This document shows positions 23,626 through 33,350 of a stretch of DNA of 64,000 nucleotides, in pieces. The translations under genes were made by a program, and so were the position numbers. The stretch spans positions 62,001-126,000 of the forward strand of contig CM016926.1 in NCBI GenBank assembly GCA_006247105.1, read 5' to 3'. The stretch is from Giardia muris (taxonomy: Eukaryota; Fornicata; Diplomonadida; Hexamitidae). Below the pieces are notes generated by a model. That model was not told the origin of the DNA. It saw only the letters and a list, made by a program, of their open reading frames with translations, and did no database searches. Every line of letters begins with the position of its first letter. Within the stretch, counting starts at the first letter, position 1.

Positions 23626-26600
23626 ATGCTGGAGGTCAGGCACGTACAATCGCTTCTGAGCACTCATAGGGCCTTTCCTAGCCTCACCAACTCCCAAGAC
23701 TGGGCCGTACCTTGCGTCCGAGGACCAAGTTGCGAATCCTTCCGCATCGTTGGGGAGATCGTCTTTGGACGTATCATTGTAGTCCAAGAATCCATTGACG
23801 AGACGGGTATGATCGTTTCGCGTCTGTATTCCGTCTCTCCGGAAGCGAAGACATCAATGCCACTTGTTGAGCTTCATGGGCCTGCGCTAGTTTATTCCTG
23901 CGCATATAACGATCACGGACTTCTGGCAGTCACTCTAGCCCATCGCACCTCTCTCTTTGCTAGACAGGAGGGGAATGGGATCTGTTATACCTCCTTTGTC
24001 ATACTCGGTGATCGACAATGCATTGATATCACGAAGTCCATTACGAATGCAACTCCAGGGATAGTATTGCTTGGTGATGTCCTTATGACTCCCACAAGCG
24101 TTCATTTAATTCCGGATACCGTTGGGTACGTGCTTGTCTTACGTAGTCAAGGGCCTATTATTGGCGATGTATATAATGTGGTTGTTTCACAGCCTCAGCC
24201 TCATCAGGGCCAGCACCTGAGGCTTCAAGGAGTGGAACGGTTGAAGGTCCCAACTCCAGGCCATCTTGTTTACGCTCAATGCACCGTGTACGGAGATCTT
24301 CTTATCGTGAGCGTGGTGGAACAAGGTGAAGGACACACCCACATATTTACCCTTTGCCGCCTAAGATCCGGGTCGCAAGGACAGAAGTATTCAGTCATCA
24401 CCACACTCAGTAGTCCTCTCCTACCTTACCTACCAATCCTTCCGCACGAAGTACATGGCTCTTTATCCTTTCAGATGATGCGCGTCCAGTACCTATGCCT
24501 TGGACCCATGATTCCTATCGTCGCCGCCGAGTACCTTACACGTGGCTTACATGACGTCAATGCATCAATCAACCTCGTAGTCATCAACCTCCTGACGGGG
24601 GCGACGCTTCAACTAGCAGAGAGGACCTCTCTCGACTATCGTGAGCTTCAACTCGATCGAGAGCAGGCTTCGGTACAACATAGTGTTCAATCTGTTGGAC
24701 TTCTGGACTACTTATCCTTTGCCAGCGGGCTCGCACATAGCTGCGGATACCGTAGTCAGAAGTCCTTCTTTGTGATGCAGAACGCAATACGGTCCACATA
24801 CTTACAGTTTGTTGATCCTCTTGTGCTTCCCCTTCCAGGCTTATTGACCTGGGTAGTCCCTGACATCTCCATTAATCAAGCTAAGTATTTGGTCCTCATG
24901 CCTACAACGACGGCCGGGTTTGTTACAATATTGACTACTTCCTATCCCATGTTTCCCACTAATCCAGAACAATGGTTCCAGGGGACTGACCAAGCTTCCT
25001 GTATAGATCCTCATACTCTCTTCCCTTTCATAGCGGATGCCTCAGACCCCGCATATTGGAGCGGCAATCTTGATGTATGCATGTCACTTTCTCGAAAAGA
25101 ATGCTTATCTAGGAACACTTGGTCCGCCATACACCCTCCATCCATTCCTCTCTCTCGAAGCCTTTCTAGATCCATGAGAGGTGGTGAGAATACCCTACAA
25201 AAGAGCCTTCGAGCAAGAAGTCGTAGTTCCTCTCGTCTTTCCCGTTCACTTATCCCCACAACGATGACACCTCTACTTCCTCGTACTTACTCTCGTTCCA
25301 AACGGGTTGAACAAAGCTCGAGCATACTTGACCCCGATAGCGATATGCGTTCTTCATGTTCGGTTTGTGACTCGGCCAGTTCCAACTCGGACATTTGCCT
25401 CTCATTGATTGGGATGTTTTCCCAGGTAACTCACTTTCTCCCCATATCGACGAATACCACGTCCTATTATAAGCTTCTTAGTACAGCCTCCTATTATCGC
25501 TATGAGAGCTATCTGGAACTGGGATTGCAGCGCTACTTCCCCTTCGCGTGCCCATGTGCAGCACTCTCAACCCAATGGGAATCTAGTCAAGATCAAGGAA
25601 CCATTATGATGTATGATAGATATTTAGCCCGTTTCGTAGGTATTCGTCTATCCATTACGGCTGGTCTTCGACAGGTCATCAGTAACGGTCATGTCAATTA
25701 CCTCATGACTCATCTTTGTCAAGAACGAGTTAGAGGCGAGACCGCGACGATGGTCGAGCTCGTGCCGCTAAACGTCGCAGATTTGGTGGGTGAGGAGCGT
25801 TGGATCCTACGACTCCCACTCCTCGACATGCTTCAGACAGAGCTCAGGACATTCTTACGCACTCTTTCGGTCTTGCAGTTGTTCCATTACCTTTCCATGG
25901 TTGGATCGGTCTGTCAAGGCTATTTGCCCACTTCCCCTCTTGGTATTGTTATACTCTCTCAGGTTCTTGATATCCCTTCCGATCATCTTCGTCATACACT
26001 GGAGGCTCCAGAAACAAGCCTACTGGACTTACAAGAGACGATCTACAATTGGGCAACGACTATTCTGACCGACATCATTGAGACAGAAGGCGATGCAGAA
26101 ACTAAAGAGCCCATGGTCCACATGCCAATGGTGTTGAATGCGGTTCTGAGCATTATTCCGCAACGCCGGTTGAATCTACGTGGATCTCCAGAGTTTGTGA
26201 TGCTTTTCTTGCCATTATCATGTGCCATGCCATTTAGACAACAGACCTACAACTTACGCTCGACGTTGGAAGCCCTTGAGGGTTATTGTAGGATTCGAGG
26301 TTCAATCGATCCGAGGTTGAAGACAGCCTTCCAAGGGGCACAATGTATGTGCTCTTTGACTGGTACTGTGTGTGCCTTAGCCTTTCGAGGGTCGTCCCTT
26401 GTGAGAGAGTATGTCGCACTCAATCCGCATCGCCAAGCTATCCTCTCTCATCCCCAACTCATTGATAAACAGTTCTTAGGCCTGAAAGACTTCATCAACT
26501 TCACTCATTACAGCTTCAGCAAGTACTTTCAAGGACAGGATATGCATGAGGTCCCAGCCACCGCAAATGTTGTATTTCCTAGTCTAGTGGAGATGAAATA

Positions 26601-27279
26601 TATCACAATGACCTTCAAGGAATATATTTTGGGTGTTCGGGAGTGTATAGAGAATCATCATCAGATGGTGACTCAGGGCTTGATACATATTGACCCGAAG
26701 CCTACCGACGACACTCTACAATTATACGAGTTCCTAGCTACCACTCACCTCGATCAGGAAGCATGGCCCGATGCCATTAGAACCTTGATCAAGGAACGGA
26801 TGGAAGGATGTAGGTCCACTATAACGTTAGCTGGAGACCCACAGATACATCACATGGCTGATTGTCTATTGACGAGACAATACATGACACGAGGATCGTT
26901 CGAAAAGCCGACCATTGGAGCCATCCTCTCGCTTCTACAGGAGCTCCTAGCGCTGCAGGCACTTGGGAGAGGGAGCCCAGGAGGCGTGACGTACGGGATG
27001 AAGAGGATATACCAAGCAGACGTTCAAACGCGGATGAAAATATTACAGGAGTATCTGAGTAGAAGGTTTGCTTCCTCTGATAGGTTGGAGTCGGAGGTCT
27101 TACGAATCCGTAATGATTTGTTACAAGAAAACCCCATTGAAGAGTCAAAGGATATGCACCCGAGATTATTTGATCCTCTTCCGATCCAGGAATGTTACGA
27201 GACCATTAAAAGCAAGGACTGTCATGACCTTCTTACTTGTTTGGATATGGGACTACAACGGAAAGACCCGAGCAACTGA
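23626..27279 (+). CDS. Large beta-propeller/alpha-solenoid protein
   Basis: About 1217 residues from ATG 23626 (context GAGAAA). The frame stays open upstream to a stop at 23503 without another ATG, and the extra codons read like protein, so the true start may lie elsewhere or upstream of a splice. The first 480 or so residues alternate short strands (SFRIVGEIVFGRIIVVQES, VGYVLVLRS, LLIVSVVEQGEG) as in a beta-propeller. A Ser/Arg-rich insert follows at about 515-570, then an all-helical C-terminal half. Propeller plus solenoid is the architecture of nucleoporin scaffolds, coat and tethering subunits and APC1. None can be chosen with confidence. The next gene starts 6 bp after the stop. Confidence 0.7.
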   Translation: MLEVRHVQSLLSTHRAFPSLTNSQDWAVPCVRGPSCESFRIVGEIVFGRIIVVQESIDETGMIVSRLYSVSPEAKTSMPLVELHGPALVYSCAYNDHGLLAVTLAHRTSLFARQEGNGICYTSFVILGDRQCIDITKSITNATPGIVLLGDVLMTPTSVHLIPDTVGYVLVLRSQGPIIGDVYNVVVSQPQPHQGQHLRLQGVERLKVPTPGHLVYAQCTVYGDLLIVSVVEQGEGHTHIFTLCRLRSGSQGQKYSVITTLSSPLLPYLPILPHEVHGSLSFQMMRVQYLCLGPMIPIVAAEYLTRGLHDVNASINLVVINLLTGATLQLAERTSLDYRELQLDREQASVQHSVQSVGLLDYLSFASGLAHSCGYRSQKSFFVMQNAIRSTYLQFVDPLVLPLPGLLTWVVPDISINQAKYLVLMPTTTAGFVTILTTSYPMFPTNPEQWFQGTDQASCIDPHTLFPFIADASDPAYWSGNLDVCMSLSRKECLSRNTWSAIHPPSIPLSRSLSRSMRGGENTLQKSLRARSRSSSRLSRSLIPTTMTPLLPRTYSRSKRVEQSSSILDPDSDMRSSCSVCDSASSNSDICLSLIGMFSQVTHFLPISTNTTSYYKLLSTASYYRYESYLELGLQRYFPFACPCAALSTQWESSQDQGTIMMYDRYLARFVGIRLSITAGLRQVISNGHVNYLMTHLCQERVRGETATMVELVPLNVADLVGEERWILRLPLLDMLQTELRTFLRTLSVLQLFHYLSMVGSVCQGYLPTSPLGIVILSQVLDIPSDHLRHTLEAPETSLLDLQETIYNWATTILTDIIETEGDAETKEPMVHMPMVLNAVLSIIPQRRLNLRGSPEFVMLFLPLSCAMPFRQQTYNLRSTLEALEGYCRIRGSIDPRLKTAFQGAQCMCSLTGTVCALAFRGSSLVREYVALNPHRQAILSHPQLIDKQFLGLKDFINFTHYSFSKYFQGQDMHEVPATANVVFPSLVEMKYITMTFKEYILGVRECIENHHQMVTQGLIHIDPKPTDDTLQLYEFLATTHLDQEAWPDAIRTLIKERMEGCRSTITLAGDPQIHHMADCLLTRQYMTRGSFEKPTIGAILSLLQELLALQALGRGSPGGVTYGMKRIYQADVQTRMKILQEYLSRRFASSDRLESEVLRIRNDLLQENPIEESKDMHPRLFDPLPIQECYETIKSKDCHDLLTCLDMGLQRKDPSN

Positions 27280-27280
27280 T

Positions 27281-27286
27281 AGTAAA
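27281..27286 (+). terminator. Polyadenylation signal overlapping next start codon
   Basis: AGTAAA follows the TGA stop (27277-27279) of the propeller/solenoid gene by one base, and its last A is the A of the next gene's ATG (27286). The 3' processing signal of one gene is therefore fused to the translation start of the next, so the upstream transcript must be cleaved inside the downstream coding region. Confidence 0.75.
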
Positions 27287-30200
27287 TGGTGCGTTCCAGA
27301 TTCATCGATCGCGCCGATGATCCAAGGGAGGCCACCTACGCACCAGGTGCACGGTCTCATGATTCTACGGGTCGGTCCACGCTTCTCATCGATGCCGCCA
27401 TTAAAGGAGACGTGGAAGGCATCATGGCTAATATCCACCTTGCAGGTCAACGTGATGCCTTAGGAGAGACGGCCCTGATGAAGGCGGCGATCTACGGACG
27501 TGCCAAGTGTGTCAGTATTCTTCTAGACAAAGAAGCAGGTATTCAAAGGTCTGACGGTTGGACCGCATTGATGTGCGCCGCAGCCAATGGGCATCACGAA
27601 TGTGTGAGCCTTTTACTAAAGGATGAGGTGCGTATGGTAGACTCGTGTGGTGTTACAGCGCTTATGCGCGCTACTACACATGGATGCACACGATCTGTAC
27701 TACTTCTACTATATGAAGCATCAATGCAAACCACACGTGTTTCGGAATGGCCATTTGGGTGTATGCACGCGCAGATAACGGCGTTGATGCTTGCTGCTGC
27801 GCTTGGGAATGTCTCTATTATTCGTATGCTAGTTCCCTATGAGCTTGGGCTTTGTAGTATATATGGGCATATGGCCTTTTGGTATGCCGAGTACAATGCG
27901 ATCGATTCTTGCAACCGCTTCATTTTTGGAGGACATAGAGCCGCGATGAAGCTATTAGCTATTGAAAGGACTAAGTCGGTTCATGTCCGTAGGCCACCTC
28001 CTCCACCTACCGAAGTGTTGGATGATCAAGCTTCGAGGCGGAATAAGAACAGCTTACAGATCACTAGCGATTTGATGCGCGTAGCGTCAATAGGAAATCC
28101 TTATTCCATTAGTTATCATATTAGAGATCTCATGCAACAGACGCCTGAAGGCGTTACCGCCCTCATGCATGCGGTCTATGGTGGCTGGGAAGGTTGCATC
28201 TTGCCACTCTTACGTGAAACTTGTTTACGGCTTTCTGAAACCATTTCACTACCCAATAAGGTAAGGATCAATAAAGATGGCACGGCACTCATGTTAGCAG
28301 CCGCTCTTGGACGAACCAAAATCATCGAGTATCTTCAAGCGTTACAACCCGGGATGACAGACGTCTTTGGACTAACTGCATTGATGTATGCCACGCTATA
28401 TGGTCAACATTCCTGTGTTAAGCCACTACTTGCGGAGACGGGTAATAGAACACTAGCCGAGGTCATCCTTCCACAGGGTGCTGAAAGATGCACCATGTCC
28501 ATCGGATCGACGGCCTTAATGATGGCTGTGGCTTCCGGACACATACGAATAGCTCGATTGTTAATCCCATACGAGCTTGGTCTAATGACCGCCTCGGGGT
28601 CTTCAGCATTGATGCTAGCCGCATATTATAACGTGGTCACTATCATTCCAAACCTAATATTCGAAGCTGGTCGATGTACCTTGGAACAAACATATTGGGG
28701 TGACCAAAGCTTCCCTTCTGGGATCACAGCCCTCATGCTAGCCGCTCAAAGAGGTCATCTCCAAGCAGCAAAGGCACTGATCCCTTACGAACTGGGGCTG
28801 ATGGACTCATCGGGATCATCAGCGTATACCTATTCCCTACAAGCACAAGATGCAAATATGACAAGACTTCTGGTTGCAGAACAGTCGGGTTGCTTCTCTC
28901 TTAAAGAGAACGAGACACAACTCATAGCCGCTGCACGAAGGGGATTGGTACTACTTGTGAAGCACTACTTGCACCAAGCAGGAGCCATAGATGACTCCGG
29001 GATGTCTGCCCTGATGTATTCGATTCAAAATGGAGATCTTCAATGCGTTTCTCTTCTGGCGGAGCTAGAGGTGAACATACTAGGGCCTACAGGAGAGACG
29101 GCTCTCTACTCAGCCATGTCCCAATACCATTTGGACCTCGCGCGAGTGATTGGGCGATATGACACTCAGTGCTCCTCCTTACTTTATTATATTCTTAACG
29201 ATGAGATCGATAACGCCTTGACCGTTCTAGAGCAAGCCACGCAGACCTATCATCAATATTCCGCGCTCATGCTCGCCGCGGCCTCAGGCCATTCAAATCT
29301 TATCGGGAAGCTCCTTTATCGTGAAGGACGGCTACAAACACGCGAGGGAGAAACGGCATTGATGCTCGCCAGTAGGTTCGCTCAATGGAAGACTGCATAC
29401 CTGCTTCTGGACAAGGAAGGTGGACTACAGACCAAAACTGGTTGTACAGCATTGATGATCGCAGCTTCCAAAGAGTCTTGCGACTGTCTTCAACAGCTGG
29501 CGGAGAAGGAGGCGGGACTGCGGAATAATAAGGGCGAGACCGCCCTAATGTTAGCTACAAGGTCCGGGAATAGTACCATGGTCAAGGTTCTGGTCAACTA
29601 TGAGGCTGGAATACAGGATATCGAAGGATGGTCGGCTTTGATGATAGCAGCGACCACTGGTCACCTTGAATGCGCCCGTATCCTTTCTAATCACGAAGCG
29701 CGTAGACTGGCTTCTAATGGTACCTGTGCGCTCAGGCTAGCTCTTGAAAGAAAACACATCTCCATTGTCAAGCTCCTACTTCCCTTGGAGTACCCCTTGA
29801 TATCCAACAATATTGGGGCTCTTGAGACAATCTCTCAGACAGTGTTTCATACCAATGTACGGGAATCATCGTTACTTCGTGCTGCCATACACGACGACAT
29901 ACCGATGCTACTGGCAGAGCTCAAGAACGTCCGATCACGCGATGAGTGTGGGTGGACGGCCTTGATGCATGCTTCCAAGAAGGGTCATACCAATGTTGTT
30001 AGAATCTTAGTCGGATACGAGACACGGTTAACGTTACCCGACGGGATGACTGCCCTCATGCTTTCTGTTGTACATGGAGCTACAGACTGCGTCGAGATCT
30101 TGGCCTCACGAGAGCTTCTGATGCAAACACAGGACGGTTTAACCGCTCTCATGCTAGCCGTCCTTCACAACAGAGTCGACTGTCTCCGCTTTCTGGTGGG

Positions 30201-30387
30201 TGAGGCGCATCTCAAGACCAAACGAGCTGGACAAACGGTGGGTTGCACCTTCCCAGCGGGATTGTCGGCCCTAGACCTGGCTTATCAGCTCGATCATTGT
30301 GACGTTATTAATAAGCTGGTACAATTGGCCAGCTCACCCCGAGGAGATGAGCCTCCACGGAAGCAAATAGGAAGGTCAATACGATAA
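27286..30387 (+). CDS. Ankyrin repeat protein 21.1
   Basis: 1033 residues of ankyrin repeats nearly from end to end (TALMKAAIYGR, TALMCAAANGHHECVSLLL and so on), with a Pro-rich linker near residue 240 (RRPPPPPTEV). No kinase, coiled coil or membrane segment. Three repeats contain a PYELGL hairpin in place of the usual sequence (codons at about 27835, 28567 and 28783); the last two are 72 residues apart, pointing to duplication of a two-repeat module. Late insertions such as GCTFPAGLSALD are shared with other 21.1 proteins here. The role is probably protein-protein scaffolding. It starts on the polyadenylation signal of the upstream gene and is followed by IFT74 after 23 bp. Confidence 0.88.
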   Translation: MVRSRFIDRADDPREATYAPGARSHDSTGRSTLLIDAAIKGDVEGIMANIHLAGQRDALGETALMKAAIYGRAKCVSILLDKEAGIQRSDGWTALMCAAANGHHECVSLLLKDEVRMVDSCGVTALMRATTHGCTRSVLLLLYEASMQTTRVSEWPFGCMHAQITALMLAAALGNVSIIRMLVPYELGLCSIYGHMAFWYAEYNAIDSCNRFIFGGHRAAMKLLAIERTKSVHVRRPPPPPTEVLDDQASRRNKNSLQITSDLMRVASIGNPYSISYHIRDLMQQTPEGVTALMHAVYGGWEGCILPLLRETCLRLSETISLPNKVRINKDGTALMLAAALGRTKIIEYLQALQPGMTDVFGLTALMYATLYGQHSCVKPLLAETGNRTLAEVILPQGAERCTMSIGSTALMMAVASGHIRIARLLIPYELGLMTASGSSALMLAAYYNVVTIIPNLIFEAGRCTLEQTYWGDQSFPSGITALMLAAQRGHLQAAKALIPYELGLMDSSGSSAYTYSLQAQDANMTRLLVAEQSGCFSLKENETQLIAAARRGLVLLVKHYLHQAGAIDDSGMSALMYSIQNGDLQCVSLLAELEVNILGPTGETALYSAMSQYHLDLARVIGRYDTQCSSLLYYILNDEIDNALTVLEQATQTYHQYSALMLAAASGHSNLIGKLLYREGRLQTREGETALMLASRFAQWKTAYLLLDKEGGLQTKTGCTALMIAASKESCDCLQQLAEKEAGLRNNKGETALMLATRSGNSTMVKVLVNYEAGIQDIEGWSALMIAATTGHLECARILSNHEARRLASNGTCALRLALERKHISIVKLLLPLEYPLISNNIGALETISQTVFHTNVRESSLLRAAIHDDIPMLLAELKNVRSRDECGWTALMHASKKGHTNVVRILVGYETRLTLPDGMTALMLSVVHGATDCVEILASRELLMQTQDGLTALMLAVLHNRVDCLRFLVGEAHLKTKRAGQTVGCTFPAGLSALDLAYQLDHCDVINKLVQLASSPRGDEPPRKQIGRSIR

Positions 30388-30410
30388 CGACCTTCTCAAA
30401 AAAACCCAAG

Positions 30411-32072
30411 ATGCTTCAGCCTCCAACAGGTACAGCAATGAGGGGAAACCTCGTCTCACGCACGATGACCCGCGGGTCGGTCCAGCAGGCGGCGGGCGGG
30501 AACGCGGCGCTGGCCCAAGTAGCCCTAACAGCACGTCCAATCACTAACATGGGGATGGCCAGCACACGTGCTGTCTTTGGCCAACGTCAGGTCCTTGATC
30601 TCGGATATTACATCAGCGAGCTCCGAAACCGCATTACGGCGACGAGCAAGGAGGCTGACGCCCTTAACGCACAAACCCTTGAGCTCCAGAAACGTGATGC
30701 TCAAGCAACCCGTCTACAAGAGTCTGTCCAGGCCATTAAGCAGGAGGTGGACGACCTTCAAGGCGAGCTCCATGATATAACATACGCTCAGACACGCATC
30801 AAGGAGGGTGCCTCTCTCGAAAATCTTCGAACCGAGGCGACCGAAGCCGAGTCATCGGCCTCACGCCTCCGTAACGAGGCCAATGTCGCGTACAAGGCGC
30901 GCGTCGAGGCGGAGGAGCGCCTCCAAAAGAACGAGGCAGCTGCAATCAAGCTACGGGCGGAAATGGAGGCACGGATCGAACAAGATTTGGGCCTTCAAGC
31001 AGCCGACCGATATCGGACCCTGAACGCCGAGAATGCGGTACTGAAACAACAAGAAGTGGAGTTGCGTAAGAAGCTTCAAGAGGCCGCCGCCGTCGCGGCC
31101 GCCGCGTATAGCTCGACAACTATCCTTTCGAACTACGGCGGCGCCGATGGAGCCAATGCCTCGACAATCCAGAAGGCCATCACGTTGCACCGTCAAATCC
31201 GCGCAGCTCGGCGGGAGTTGGACACCTACAAGGCGAAGGTGAGCAGTGCAAACACAAGTGACCCCGAGGTAGCGCTACGCAACCAGCTGAAAAACCAGTT
31301 CCGTGTAGAGCAGGCCGAGGCTCGAGCAATTGCCGAGGAGGTCAAGATAACAGAGGCGAACCTCGTCCAGCGCCGCAAGCTCCTGGCCGAGATTCTTCCC
31401 GACTCGACGACGGCGATCTCAAAGGAGCAGCGCGATTTGTTACGCTCGGTCCTGAAGGTCGAGGCGTTCATCCAAGAGTGGCCCTCTAAGCGCTCAAGTC
31501 TTCAGATGGGGATGAAGCAGCTTCAAACGGAGATCGTAGGACTCCTTGCGCGTCTTCCTCCACCCAAGGCAGTTGCGGTTGGTGCCGAGGACTCCCCTGC
31601 CTCTCTAGAAGCGCAGCTACAACAACGTACGCGCGAGCTTGATCGTTTGACAGATGCTGACGTGCGTCTGACCGCAGATATGCGTGCTGTTAATGACCAG
31701 GTGGCCGTGCTTCGAGAATCTCTGGAACGGATTCGTGCGGACCTTGCAGACGCCAGCAATATTGATGACGTTGAGGAACAAGAGAGTAGCTTGCGTGCCC
31801 GTTTGGCGGCTCTGAAGGATAGTCGAGGAGAGGCGGAGGCGCGGCTTAAGACGGCAACCGATGCATTGCGTGCAATCGAGGCTCAAATACAGACGCATGA
31901 GGAGGTCCAGCATCTCCGCCATCTCTTCGAGCGACTTGGGAAAGCATTACAGACGAAGTATAGCACCGAGGCCTTTACTCGCCAGAAGACGGCCGAGAGC
32001 AACTACAGTCAGTCCAAGAGCGAGTGCCTTGGGCTTTTGCGCGATATTAACGCCGTTCTACTCAGTCAGTGA
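30411..32072 (+). CDS. IFT74: Intraflagellar transport protein IFT74
   Basis: 553 residues from ATG 30411, after TCTCAAAAAAACCCAAG. A basic, Gly/Arg/Ala-rich N terminus (SRTMTRGSVQQ, ARPITNMGM) leads into QRQVLDLGYYISELRNRI, matching the conserved QrQilDksYYlglLRsKI of IFT74. The remaining 450 residues are an almost unbroken coiled coil. The size is close to the 600-residue human protein. IFT74 pairs with IFT81 in the IFT-B core; the basic N terminus helps bind tubulin cargo. In this cell it would act in assembling the external parts of the eight flagella. AGTGAA follows shortly after the stop (32077-32082). Confidence 0.85.
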   Translation: MLQPPTGTAMRGNLVSRTMTRGSVQQAAGGNAALAQVALTARPITNMGMASTRAVFGQRQVLDLGYYISELRNRITATSKEADALNAQTLELQKRDAQATRLQESVQAIKQEVDDLQGELHDITYAQTRIKEGASLENLRTEATEAESSASRLRNEANVAYKARVEAEERLQKNEAAAIKLRAEMEARIEQDLGLQAADRYRTLNAENAVLKQQEVELRKKLQEAAAVAAAAYSSTTILSNYGGADGANASTIQKAITLHRQIRAARRELDTYKAKVSSANTSDPEVALRNQLKNQFRVEQAEARAIAEEVKITEANLVQRRKLLAEILPDSTTAISKEQRDLLRSVLKVEAFIQEWPSKRSSLQMGMKQLQTEIVGLLARLPPPKAVAVGAEDSPASLEAQLQQRTRELDRLTDADVRLTADMRAVNDQVAVLRESLERIRADLADASNIDDVEEQESSLRARLAALKDSRGEAEARLKTATDALRAIEAQIQTHEEVQHLRHLFERLGKALQTKYSTEAFTRQKTAESNYSQSKSECLGLLRDINAVLLSQ

Positions 32073-32107
32073 CGTGAGTGAATGTTAACGTGGTCAGGAA
32101 AAAGAAT

Positions 32108-32776
32108 ATGTGTGCTCAAGTTCAGTCCGTAACATTCGAGGTTTGTTCGGCGGATAGGGCCTTGCACGAGACTCTCGTCTTCGAGATTTACCCATACGTC
32201 GACAAGCGCATTCGGACTTTCTTCCTTGAGCTGGTACGAGGCACGGCTCAACACAAATTCTCCTATCGTGGCTCTCCGATTTATGCGGCGACAGAGAGCT
32301 TCTTTCTCTTCGGGAACATTGAGAGGGCGGGTGTGAAGTGTTCGGTACCGCTCCAGGACGCGAGTTATCCCTTCAAGGTACCTCGGATCGGAGCTGGTCA
32401 ACCTTTGCCTAAGGCCGGTTATCTTTGTCTCATCCCCGCCGATCAGACATCCTCCTCTCAAGAATTGCTCGTCACTCTCGCAAATTGTCAGATTCATGCG
32501 AAAGATATGGTCTGTATTGGAGAGTTGGCTCCTACTCAGCTCGACGCTCTCGCCCGTATCGGCCAGTTCCTGAAGGCGGTAATGCTTCGCCCTCAACGTC
32601 CTGCATTCATCTCCAACTGTTATGTACAAGGAGAACCACCTCCGAAGCCCTGCGATGCTGCCATTGACTCCTTCCAGCAGGCGACCGAGGCATCGCGAGT
32701 AGCCGAGGAGGCCGCGTCCGAGGAGTGGCACAAGCAGTTCCAAGCAATGATCGAGTCTCAGAAGACACGTACGTAG
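32108..32776 (+). CDS. Divergent cyclophilin-like protein
   Basis: 222 residues from ATG 32108 (context AAAAAGAAT); an upstream in-frame GTG was not used. Residues 5-155 follow the cyclophilin plan: LVFEIYPYVDKRIRTFFLEL (normally ElfpdvaPkTveNFreL), YRGSPIY (Y.GS.FhR), KAGYLCLIPA (GlLsMAN), SSSQELLVTL (gSQFFItt) and VCIGEL (vvFGkV). The catalytic Arg of FHR, the MQGGD loop and the Trp pocket are not conserved, so isomerase activity is doubtful. A helical tail follows. It may be a pseudoenzyme or a structural domain of a ciliary or spliceosomal complex. The family call rests on spacing of weak motifs. Confidence 0.6.
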   Translation: MCAQVQSVTFEVCSADRALHETLVFEIYPYVDKRIRTFFLELVRGTAQHKFSYRGSPIYAATESFFLFGNIERAGVKCSVPLQDASYPFKVPRIGAGQPLPKAGYLCLIPADQTSSSQELLVTLANCQIHAKDMVCIGELAPTQLDALARIGQFLKAVMLRPQRPAFISNCYVQGEPPPKPCDAAIDSFQQATEASRVAEEAASEEWHKQFQAMIESQKTRT

Positions 32777-32780
32777 AAAA

Positions 32781-32963
32781 ATGGAGGAGCGGGTCTATTC
32801 GGAGCTCCTTTCCCTATTCACATGGCTCACCGTCTGCCTGACCGTCGCGTACGTCGTGGCGTGGGTGGTGGTGCATAGCCACGACGGTGATGAAGATGCC
32901 TCGAAGTCCAAAACGTCCGCCTCCGCCGTCAAGGTCTCGAGTCGTAAGGGTAAACGGGATTGA
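32781..32963 (+). CDS. Small single-pass membrane protein
   Basis: 60 residues from ATG 32781, which sits 4 bp (AAAA) after the previous stop in a typical initiator context. One hydrophobic helix (about residues 10-31, LFTWLTVCLTVAYVVAWVVV) is followed by an acidic patch and a Lys/Ser-rich basic tail. There is no cleavable signal motif; a tail of this type would face the cytosol. The size and single helix recall accessory subunits of translocons or small ER proteins, but no match is claimed. Longer plus-strand reading in another frame (32887-33150) is judged a shadow. Confidence 0.6.
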   Translation: MEERVYSELLSLFTWLTVCLTVAYVVAWVVVHSHDGDEDASKSKTSASAVKVSSRKGKRD

Positions 32964-33009
32964 AATCCGACGTCCAAAGTCCAAGAAGCTAGGGCTGAAG
33001 CTTGAGCGG

Positions 33010-33336
33010 TCATTGCTGAACCGAGTCTTCAACGGCATCAAAGCCACAGATGGTTGCCGTGACAAACTCGTCCAGCTTCACGTCTCCCCCGATCCGAAGA
33101 GACGAGCCGACGCGCTGGTAGTAGCACGTCTGATTGACGCGGCAAAATAGGGGGACCATTCGGCGTTGACATTCCTTCTCCAAGGTTGGGAAGAAATGTG
33201 TCCGAAGAGCGCGTTCGACGCTCTGGCGCAACTCCGAGCCGGGATGGAACTCGGTGGCTATCGAATCATGCTGGAGCGCCGCCTGGAGGGTCGTCCAGAG
33301 CTCGGTGTACGGGACTAGGTCCGAAGACTTGAACAT
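33010..33336 (-). CDS. Hypothetical small protein
   Basis: 108 residues from the ATG at 33336, preceded on the coding strand by GGAAAAA, a good initiator. The first half is helical (SELRQSVERALRTHFFPTLE), the second half mixed (TCYYQRVGSSLRIGGDVKLD). No known domain is recognised. It is convergent with the small membrane protein (46 bp apart) and divergent from the TEX9-like gene with only 14 bp between start codons. An overlapping plus-strand frame of 87 codons exists but lacks promoter context, so the minus frame is preferred. Confidence 0.55.
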   Translation of the reverse strand: MFKSSDLVPYTELWTTLQAALQHDSIATEFHPGSELRQSVERALRTHFFPTLEKECQRRMVPLFCRVNQTCYYQRVGSSLRIGGDVKLDEFVTATICGFDAVEDSVQQ

Positions 33337-33350
33337 TTTTTCCGATCACC

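Noticed and set aside
32887..33150. 87-codon plus-strand frame
   Set aside because: It is out of frame with the small membrane protein, overlaps a minus-strand gene with a good start and has a low-complexity basic head.
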